From: JAYEHK01 sp034659475
GTDB taxonomy: Bacteria; Bacillota; Syntrophomonadia; Syntrophomonadales; Syntrophomonadaceae
Direction of reading: 5' to 3'
Assembly: GCA_034659475.1 (NCBI GenBank)
Contig: JAYEHK010000129.1
Location: forward strand, 1-11,774
DNA: 11,774 nucleotides
The position numbers and the translations under genes are program-made. The notes beneath the pieces are model-generated. The model had not been told where the DNA came from and ran no database searches. It worked only from the letters and a program-made list of their open reading frames with translations. The first letter of the stretch is position 1; every line of letters starts with the position of its first letter. Positions 6,333 through 11,774 of this stretch are shown here, in pieces.

Positions 6333-6569
6333 ATGGAGGGATTGGAGCGACTTAATAGTGTATCCGTGGGACAGTCGGTTATTGTGGTGAGGCTCAATAT
6401 GCTGGGAAACAGCCGACGCAGAATGCTTGATATGGGTTTGACGCCGGGAACCAGGGTGGATGTCGTCCGCAAAAGTCCGTTGGGAGACCCGACCGCGTAT
6501 TGTGTGCGGAATTCTATAATTGCACTTCGTGAAGTGGAGTCACGTCATATCATGGTTGAGCATTGTTAA
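6333..6569 (+). CDS. feoA: Ferrous iron transport protein FeoA
   Basis: FeoA is a small cytoplasmic SH3-like protein that assists or regulates the Fe(II) transporter FeoB. At 78 residues it has the family's usual length. It shows the typical pattern of MLDMGLTPGTRVDVVRKSPLGDP followed by Y.VR...IALR. A strong GGAGGGGAG lies just before the ATG. It is the first gene of a feoA-feoB operon, with 27 bases to the next gene. I see no clear Fur or DtxR box upstream, only the hairpin at 6230-6255. Confidence 0.94.
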   Translation: MEGLERLNSVSVGQSVIVVRLNMLGNSRRRMLDMGLTPGTRVDVVRKSPLGDPTAYCVRNSIIALREVESRHIMVEHC

Positions 6570-6596
6570 CACGGAAGGAGTTGGAGGGGAAGAATT

Positions 6597-7370
6597 ATGG
6601 GGAGAAATATGAAAATGGCTGACTTAATACAGGAAAAGGGTATCAAACAGGGAGAACCGATCACTATCGCGCTGGCGGGGAATCCTAATACGGGGAAAAG
6701 CACCCTTTTTAATGCCCTGACTGGCCTGAGGCAGCATACAGGTAATTGGCCAGGGAAAACGGTTTTACAAACGCACGGATATTTTTCTTATAAGGATCAG
6801 CACTATAAGCTTATGGATTTGCCAGGCACATACTCGTTAATAGCCAATTCTGCTGATGAGGAAGTGGCACGTGATTTCCTCTGTTTTGGCAGGCCTGATT
6901 TAACCATCGTCGTGGTGGATGCCACCTGTTTGGAGAGGAATTTGAATCTGGTTCTTCAGGTTACAGAGATTACATCCAGGGTCATCGTTTGTCTGAATCT
7001 AATGGATGAAGCGAAAAGAAAGGGGATCAATATCGACGTTGAGAGACTTGGTGAAAGTCTGGGTATCCCGGTTATTCCAACTGCTGCTAGCAAGGGAGAG
7101 GGGATTTCTTCGCTTTTGAAAACAATTTATGATGTGAGTGTTGGACGGATCATTCCACAACCGGTGATGGTTTCGTACCCCTCCAACATTGAAGATATGA
7201 TAAGTTGCCTTGAGCCCGGTATTATCAAAACACTAGGGGATTGTATCAACTCCCGCTGGTTGGCCTTGCGTCTCATTGATAATGATTACAAATTGCTTTC
7301 TTCCATACAGCAGTATATTAAACCGGAGATTGCAATAAGAAGCAAGCATTTTCAGGAGGTGCTGGCATGA
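6597..7370 (+). CDS. feoB: FeoB N-terminal part: GTPase and helical domain as a separate protein
   Basis: FeoB imports ferrous iron through the inner membrane, with a cytosolic G domain controlling it. This 257-residue protein carries the G domain only: G1 GNPNTGKST (28-36), the G2 threonine in GNWPGKT (55), G3 DLPGT (74-78), G4 NLMD (134-137) and G5 AASKGEG (about 163-169). A helical region corresponding to most of the GDI/S domain follows. It has no membrane span. A GGAGGGGA site precedes the ATG. It stops at TGA (7368-7370), where the membrane part begins in another frame with overlapping ATGA. A full FeoB is usually 640-780 residues; the two parts together total 718, so nothing is missing. 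The clean overlap and separate ribosome binding site argue for a natural split and not a frameshift. Confidence 0.93.
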   Translation: MGRNMKMADLIQEKGIKQGEPITIALAGNPNTGKSTLFNALTGLRQHTGNWPGKTVLQTHGYFSYKDQHYKLMDLPGTYSLIANSADEEVARDFLCFGRPDLTIVVVDATCLERNLNLVLQVTEITSRVIVCLNLMDEAKRKGINIDVERLGESLGIPVIPTAASKGEGISSLLKTIYDVSVGRIIPQPVMVSYPSNIEDMISCLEPGIIKTLGDCINSRWLALRLIDNDYKLLSSIQQYIKPEIAIRSKHFQEVLA

Positions 7371-8752
7371 ATGAATTGCATTCCCTGGAGCATATGGCCA
7401 GAGAGCTTTGTAAACAAAATGAATATGATCGTGATCAGATTGTGGAGAGTATTTATGACCACGCAGCAGGGATTACAGCCAACACAGTTACCTGTTTGGA
7501 CCTTGGCAGAAGGGGCTTCGAAAACCGGGTGGATAATGTTGTAACGTCGAGGTTGTGGGGATTTCCAATCATGTTTGGGTTGCTAGCACTCATCTTCTGG
7601 ATCACGATTACCGGAGCCAATTATCCATCGGCAGCCCTGGCGGATTTGTTTTTCGGGTGGGAAGCCTGGTTAACAAACCTTTGCCAGACTTATCATGTGC
7701 CTGCCTGGGTACACGGATTCTTTGTGCTGGGGGTTTTTCGTGGGACTGCCTGGGTTGTTTCGGTTATGCTGCCTCCTATGGCCATCTTTTTCCCTTTGTT
7801 TACCCTGCTTGAAGATGCTGGTTATCTGCCGCGTGTAGCATTTAACATGGATTGCCTTTTTAAAAAGGCAGGGGTACACGGAAAACAGGCGTTAACCATG
7901 TGCATGGGATTTGGCTGCAATGCAGCGGGAATTATTTCCTGCCGGATTATTAATTCTCCCCGGGAAAGACTGATTGCGATTCTGACCAATAATTTTGTAC
8001 CCTGTAACGGACGATTTCCTACCCTGATTGCGCTGGCAGGTATATTCTTCGGGGGATCAGCGCTTTTGTCAGCAGGAAACCTGGCGGCTACCTTTGTAGT
8101 TGCTCTCCTGGTTGTACTGGGGGTTGTTATGACGCTGGCCGTTTCAAGGGTTCTTTCTCAAACGCTTTTACAGGGCGAAGCCTCTCATTTTACGTTGGAA
8201 CTGCCGCCCTATCGTAAGCCGCGGGTGGGGGAAGTCATCATTCGTTCAATCCTTGATCGCACTTTATTTGTTATGGGAAGAGCAGTGATTATTGCAGCGC
8301 CGGCTGGCGGAATCATTTGGATTATGGCAAATACGATGATAGGAGATGTATCGTTAATCTCCATATGCGCATCGTACCTGGATATACCTGCCCAGTGGAT
8401 GGGGTTGGATGGATTTATTCTGCTCGCTTTTATTCTGGGGATGCCGGCTAATGAAATTGTTTTACCGATCCTCATTATGAGTTATCTATCAGGCGGAGCC
8501 ATGATTGAACTGGACAGTTTGGCTGAACTCCGTGATCTGTTTGTAGTGGAACACGGATGGACCTGGTTAACGGCTTTGTGTACAATGCTTTTTGCGCTCT
8601 GTCACTGGCCCTGCGGAACGACCCTGTATACGATTCAAAAGGAGCAAAAAAGCTGGAAATGGACTATTATGGCAGCGCTGATTCCAACCGTAGCCGGGAT
8701 ATTGCTCTGTGTATTGGTAAACGGACTGGTCAGTGGGTTGCATTTGCTTTAA
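7367..8752 (+). CDS. feoB: FeoB C-terminal part: Fe(II) transporter membrane domain as a separate protein
   Basis: The protein has 461 residues and begins with the last helices of the S domain, then the linker RVDNVVTSRLWGFPIMFGLL that leads into the first membrane helix of FeoB. About eight hydrophobic segments follow (near 63-84, 115-150, 203-231, 236-262, 300-322, 348-373, 397-412 and 434-456). The two Gate motifs are present: GFGCNAAGI (181-189, Cys184) and NFVPCNGRFP with Cys213. These are the conserved cysteines proposed to line the iron path. The start overlaps the upstream TGA (ATGA) and has AGGAGGT about 6 bases before it, so translation is likely coupled to the GTPase part, giving matched amounts of both subunits. 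Confidence 0.93.
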   Translation: MNELHSLEHMARELCKQNEYDRDQIVESIYDHAAGITANTVTCLDLGRRGFENRVDNVVTSRLWGFPIMFGLLALIFWITITGANYPSAALADLFFGWEAWLTNLCQTYHVPAWVHGFFVLGVFRGTAWVVSVMLPPMAIFFPLFTLLEDAGYLPRVAFNMDCLFKKAGVHGKQALTMCMGFGCNAAGIISCRIINSPRERLIAILTNNFVPCNGRFPTLIALAGIFFGGSALLSAGNLAATFVVALLVVLGVVMTLAVSRVLSQTLLQGEASHFTLELPPYRKPRVGEVIIRSILDRTLFVMGRAVIIAAPAGGIIWIMANTMIGDVSLISICASYLDIPAQWMGLDGFILLAFILGMPANEIVLPILIMSYLSGGAMIELDSLAELRDLFVVEHGWTWLTALCTMLFALCHWPCGTTLYTIQKEQKSWKWTIMAALIPTVAGILLCVLVNGLVSGLHLL

Positions 8753-8786
8753 ATGATATAAAGTCTGTGTAAGTACGCATTATAAG

Positions 8787-8877
8787 GAAGCAGAGGGACG
8801 TTCTTTCTGCTCCTTTTTTATCTATTGCTTTGGGATTAATTATAATAAAGGAAGCAAAAAGAACGTCCCCCTGCTTC
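8787..8877. repeat. REPIN-like inverted doublet of REP units after feoB
   Basis: The left arm (8787-8820) and right arm (8845-8877) are inverted copies of each other with few differences, around an AT-rich spacer. Each arm is also a small hairpin of its own: AGCAGA...TCTGCT around GGGACGTTCTT on the left, and GAAGCA...TGCTTC around AAAAGAACGTCCCCC on the right. The left arm ends in CTCCTTTTTTA, so it could act as the terminator of the feo operon. A further CCCCTGCTTC copy follows at 8881-8890. Confidence 0.8.
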
Positions 8878-8906
8878 ATACCCCTGCTTCCCGAGGAGAA
8901 AACAGC

Positions 8907-8935
8907 ATGATTGCCCGGCTCGTAAGCACAATCAT
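8907..8935. repeat. Short inverted repeat between the feo and topB genes
   Basis: ATGATTG (8907-8913) and CAATCAT (8929-8935) are perfect 7-bp arms with a 15-base loop. It lies about 40 bases past the topB stop on the minus strand. No T tract follows, so a terminator role is uncertain. Confidence 0.3.
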
Positions 8936-8972
8936 TTGTCAAATGGGAAAGTTGAATTTATAAATCAGCCTT

Positions 8973-11048
8973 TTATTTTTTGTTCTTTTCCTCCAGTGCG
9001 GCTTTGAGCAACTCGCCTAGGTTGCTGGTGATTTCTTCATTGTCGCTGTATTTGCGCACGAGGCTCTGGTCCCGGCCGCGGCTTTGGCGGCTTCTTTTAA
9101 AGACATCTTCGTCCTTTTGCTCGAATTCGCGGTAACAACAGTTGCGGTCCTGACAGACCAGCATTTTACCTTTTTTGGCATTTACAACCAGAAGGCTTTT
9201 GCCGCAGTTGGGACATTTCTTTTTGGATAGGTTGGTATGTTTAAATTCCGCATCATCCAACGCGATGGTTTGCACCATTTCAGCGGCTGACCGGCGTATT
9301 CCGGTTACAAACGTTTTGCGGCTTCCTTTTCCTTTCGCGATCTCGGATAATTGCTGTTCCCAGCGGGCCGTCAATTCAGGTGAGCGAAGCTCCTGCGGAG
9401 CCAGTTTAATGACCTGTTTTCCTTTGTCTGTGGGGACGATCTGTTTCCCTTTGCGTTCAATATAAAAGGTATTAAACAGCTTTTCGATGATCTCTGCTCT
9501 TGTTGCCGGGGTGCCTAATCCACTTCCTTTTAAGGCCTGCTGTAGATCTTCATCATCCACAAATTTTCCGGCACCTTCCATGGCGGTTAATAAGGTGGCT
9601 TCTGTATAGCGGGGGGGAGGGGTCGTTTTTGACCGGTTTAGCTTACAGCCTGCGACTTGTTTTTTCGCTCCCTTCTTCTGCATGGACAGGGATTGATCCG
9701 GGAGATGATCTTCTGTGCTTTTGGTGTCGTCTTTGTCTGGTGCTCTTCCTTCCACTTCTCTCCAACCCTGTGCAAGTACTACTTTCCCACGGGAGAAAAA
9801 GCGTTCACCATTTATGATGGTGATAATCGTTGTCTGATCGTAACGGAAAGGTGGATATAACACGGCCAGAAAGCGGCGCGCAATCAGATCATACAATTTC
9901 TTCTCATCAGGGTCCAGCTTGTTTAAGTTCAGAGGCTGTTCTGTGGGAATGATGGCATGATGATCGGAAACCAGGCTGTCGTTGACGAAACGTTTGCCTG
10001 GATTTGGCCTGGATTGTAGAAGGGGTTGTACTAATTTTTGGTATGGGCCTGCATTCATTCCTTTTAATCGTGCGGGCAGTGTTGGTACGATGTCCTTGGT
10101 AATGTGCCGGGAATCTGTCCTGGGGTAGGTTACCAGCTTGTGTTTTTCGTATAAATCCTGTAATACGGACAGGGTTTTTTGTGCGCTCCATGCGAAGCGG
10201 CGGTTCCCATCGCGCTGTAATTCGGTCAGATCATAGGCCAGAGGGGCGGGTTCAGTTCGGGTTTCCGTTTTGACGTCCTGAATTTTTCCGCTCTTTCCAT
10301 CTAGTTTTGTCACAATTTCCTGTGCTCGGGTAAGGTCATAAATTCGACTCTGGTTTTTGCCGTCCCGCCAGTCTCCAAAATAATCGCCGAAATCAGCTCT
10401 TATGGTCCAGTAGTCAACGGGTTTGAAGTTCTTTATTTCTTCTTCACGCTGTACAATCATAGAAAGTGTAGGGGTCTGAACTCTGCCAGCACTGAGCTGG
10501 GCGTTAAATCTACAGGTCAGTGCGCGCGTAACATTTAGTCCAATCAACCAGTCTGCCTCTGCTCTGCAGACGGCAGCATCGTAAAGACAGTTATATTCGT
10601 TTCCGTTTCGAAGCTTGGCAAACCCTTCGCGAATGGCTGCATCTGTCTGGGAAGAAATCCATAGACGTTTGAAGGGCTTTTTCCAACGCGACTTTTCCAT
10701 GATCCAACGGGCGACAAGTTCTCCTTCTCGTCCAGCATCAGTGGCAATGACCAGGTCTTTGATATCATTTCTCTCCATCAATTTGTGGACAACCTGGTAT
10801 TGGTGGGAAGTTTGTTTAATGACTTTGATTTTCATACGATCTGGCAGCATGGGCAGATCTTCCATGCGCCATTGTTTTAGTTTGGCATCGTATTCATCGG
10901 GTTCTGCCAGGGTGACCAGGTGCCCCAGGGCCCAGGTCACGACATAATTGGGTCCTTCTAAATAGCCTTTGTTATTTTGAGTACATTTCAAAACCCGGGC
11001 AATTTCCCGGGCTACACTTGGCTTTTCCGCCAGAATCAGTGATTTCAT
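8973..11048 (-). CDS. topB: DNA topoisomerase III (type IA), TopB
   Basis: TopB is a type IA topoisomerase that passes single strands through a transient nick and resolves replication and recombination intermediates. The 691-residue protein has the Toprim domain with EKPSVA (8-13) and the acidic motif DAGREGE (104-110). It also has LSAGRVQTPTL (185-195) and the active-site tyrosine Y308 in LVTYPRTDSRH. SDHHAIIPTE (361-370) and the C-terminal GTPATRAEIIEKL complete the core. A four-cysteine zinc motif follows (C612, C615, C632, C637), then a basic tail. The ATG has AGGAGGAA upstream. It stands alone, with no conjugation or plasmid genes around it, so a chromosomal copy is likely, although topB is also common on integrative elements. 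Confidence 0.96.
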   Translation of the reverse strand: MKSLILAEKPSVAREIARVLKCTQNNKGYLEGPNYVVTWALGHLVTLAEPDEYDAKLKQWRMEDLPMLPDRMKIKVIKQTSHQYQVVHKLMERNDIKDLVIATDAGREGELVARWIMEKSRWKKPFKRLWISSQTDAAIREGFAKLRNGNEYNCLYDAAVCRAEADWLIGLNVTRALTCRFNAQLSAGRVQTPTLSMIVQREEEIKNFKPVDYWTIRADFGDYFGDWRDGKNQSRIYDLTRAQEIVTKLDGKSGKIQDVKTETRTEPAPLAYDLTELQRDGNRRFAWSAQKTLSVLQDLYEKHKLVTYPRTDSRHITKDIVPTLPARLKGMNAGPYQKLVQPLLQSRPNPGKRFVNDSLVSDHHAIIPTEQPLNLNKLDPDEKKLYDLIARRFLAVLYPPFRYDQTTIITIINGERFFSRGKVVLAQGWREVEGRAPDKDDTKSTEDHLPDQSLSMQKKGAKKQVAGCKLNRSKTTPPPRYTEATLLTAMEGAGKFVDDEDLQQALKGSGLGTPATRAEIIEKLFNTFYIERKGKQIVPTDKGKQVIKLAPQELRSPELTARWEQQLSEIAKGKGSRKTFVTGIRRSAAEMVQTIALDDAEFKHTNLSKKKCPNCGKSLLVVNAKKGKMLVCQDRNCCYREFEQKDEDVFKRSRQSRGRDQSLVRKYSDNEEITSNLGELLKAALEEKNKK

Positions 11049-11196
11049 CCGTATTCCTCCTGATTTTGCTTATTGTAAGATTTAGCTATTCTTTGAACCT
11101 GTGAATATATAAAGTTCTTTTCAGTCAATATTCGCGGATGCATAAATAGGATGTGAATTAATTACAGTTTACCGTTTCCGGTATAGAACTGCAAAA

Positions 11197-11223
11197 TCTA
11201 TCCGAAGAAAGCAGATGGATAGA
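11197..11223. repeat. Short inverted repeat upstream of topB
   Basis: TCTATCC (11197-11203) and GGATAGA (11217-11223) are perfect 7-bp arms with a 13-base loop, flanked by A runs on both sides. It lies just before mosaic block B. A weak terminator or a binding site is possible. The rest of 11049-11230 is AT-rich, and the topB promoter is not clear to me. Confidence 0.3.
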
Positions 11224-11230
11224 AAAAATG

Positions 11231-11324
11231 TTAATTAGAAAATAGGTTGAGTATAAGCGGAATTATTAGTTGGACAGTTGGTTAGTTGGTTAGTTGGAAC
11301 GTTGAAGTGGGTTAGTACGAAAAT
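11231..11324. repeat. Mosaic repeat block, copy B, module 1 (first copy at 3564-3657)
   Basis: It is a direct copy of the segment at 3564. The five 8-bp units at 11266-11305 read TTAGTTGG, ACAGTTGG, TTAGTTGG, TTAGTTGG, AACGTTGA. Units 2 and 4 differ by a base or two from copy A. A GACGCGGATAACGCGGAC segment follows at about 11335, where copy A has its CGCNGAT units. Confidence 0.88.
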
Positions 11325-11391
11325 AGGAACGAATAGACGCGGATAACGCGGACCTTTAGGACCTTCGCGGAAAAGTCGGAAAGTAAATTTT

Positions 11392-11501
11392 GGTGAGTCT
11401 CGGGGACTGGTCTGCTGACTCGTTTTAAGAAAAACCATCATATGTCCCCACCAGCAATTGCAAAAATGAGTCTGCGGACCTGTCCCAGTGACTCGCTCAC
11501 C
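11392..11501. repeat. Second REPIN-like inverted doublet, inside mosaic block B
   Basis: The outer arms GGTGAG (11392-11397) and CTCACC (11496-11501) enclose two inverted units. Each has GAGTC...GACTC ends around a core: GGGGACTGGTCTGC on the plus strand at about 11402, and TGGGACAGGTCCGC on the minus strand at about 11487. Over about 35 bases the two arms pair with only a few differences. The core resembles the GGGACGG core at 5305 and 8787 only in GGGAC, so this is a separate sequence type. Confidence 0.65.
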
Positions 11502-11506
11502 CAGCA

Positions 11507-11732
11507 CCAATTTTCATCGGTGGTTGTGTCCTACGGTCATGGTGGGTTAATTAGAAAATAGCTTTTTAATAGACGCAGACGACGGAGACTTTCTGGACTT
11601 ACGCGGACTTTTTTGTAAGGGGCCAGGGGTGAGAAGTAAGGGCAATGCCTGGCGCCTAACGCCTAACCCCTAACCCCTAACCCCTAACCCCTCACCAATT
11701 TTCATAGGTGGTTGTGGCCTGCGGGCATGTGG
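11507..11732. repeat. Mosaic repeat block, copy B, module 2 (first copy at 3793-3955)
   Basis: It has the same motif order as copy A, from AATTTTCATCGGTGGTTGTG to a final AATTTTCATAGGTGG. Differences are an expanded set of roughly 10-bp CGCNGA-like units (about 11571-11607) and an expanded 7-bp array. A third copy of the GGTTGTGGCCTGCGG motif closes it near 11710. Confidence 0.85.
11653..11694. repeat. 7-bp tandem array, six units of CNCCTAA
   Basis: The units are CGCCTAA twice, CCCCTAA three times and CCCCTCA once, in exact 7-bp register. The matching place in copy A (about 3926-3940) has only about two units. This indicates copy-number change by slippage. Confidence 0.85.
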
Positions 11733-11774
11733 GGGGGGACAAGGTTTTTTGGGGAGTGTTTTTGGGAAAATTGT

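Noticed and set aside
7367..7370. The FeoB split as a sequencing error or frameshift.
   Set aside because: The second part has its own well-placed ribosome binding site and ATG, and both parts are complete with no homology lost or duplicated at the join.
8730..8942. A minus-strand ORF overlapping the end of feoB and the REP doublet.
   Set aside because: It is a shadow of the feoB 3' end and the palindrome, with no ribosome binding site or protein-like pattern.
11235..11510. A 91-residue minus-strand ORF across mosaic block B.
   Set aside because: It is a translation of tandem and inverted repeats with no ribosome binding site, and the matching region of copy A does not keep the frame.
11653..11694. 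The CCCCTAA array as a true telomere.
   Set aside because: It is short, internal, and followed by more repeat modules; nothing suggests a linear replicon end.

Overview
This looks like chromosomal DNA of a low-to-moderate GC Firmicute, most likely an anaerobic clostridial lineage near the Peptococcaceae/Desulfitobacteriaceae. The evidence is strong purine-rich Shine-Dalgarno sites, TTG starts with good ribosome binding sites, an S-box (SAM-I) riboswitch with an intrinsic terminator, Feo iron uptake, a CofE-like protein of the kind I associate with this group, and many small intergenic palindromes. I cannot name the species from sequence alone.

Layout: (1) 1-2091, minus strand: a methionine ABC transporter operon. 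A consensus promoter, a textbook SAM-I riboswitch and a terminator hairpin precede an intact metN. The following metI has an in-frame amber codon near its start and has lost its C-terminus. The lost part abuts the end of a convergent plus-strand gene that enters from the left edge, and no metQ is seen in the window. (2) 2371-3567, plus: an intact coenzyme F420-0:L-glutamate ligase-like protein. (3) 3564-3955: a mosaic repeat block. (4) 3941-4748, minus: a uvsE (UV damage endonuclease) pseudogene with a frameshift and an in-frame deletion of part of its metal site. (5) 5044-6074, minus: an SDR-family reductase (FabG-like) and a small unknown ORF that begins inside a REP-like palindrome. (6) 6333-8752, plus: feoA and a FeoB split into a GTPase protein and a membrane protein that overlap by four bases (ATGA). 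(7) 8787-8877: a REP doublet. (8) 8973-11048, minus: topoisomerase III (topB). (9) 11231-11774: a second copy of the mosaic repeat block, with another REP-like doublet inside it.

The genes are mostly household or accessory functions: methionine import, ferrous iron import, an oxidoreductase, DNA topology and DNA repair. Two of them are decayed. The unusual content is the intergenic DNA. There is a two-copy composite repeat built of recurring modules (8-bp tandem units, roughly 10-bp phased CGCNGA units, 7-bp CCCCTAA units). There are also short hairpins with the core GGGACG(G)TTCTTT, arranged singly or as inverted doublets like REPINs. Several genes (the cofE-like gene, uvsE and the SDR gene) end exactly inside these repeats. 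No transposase that could mobilise them lies in the window. I found no CRISPR array, tRNA, rRNA or complete insertion sequence.
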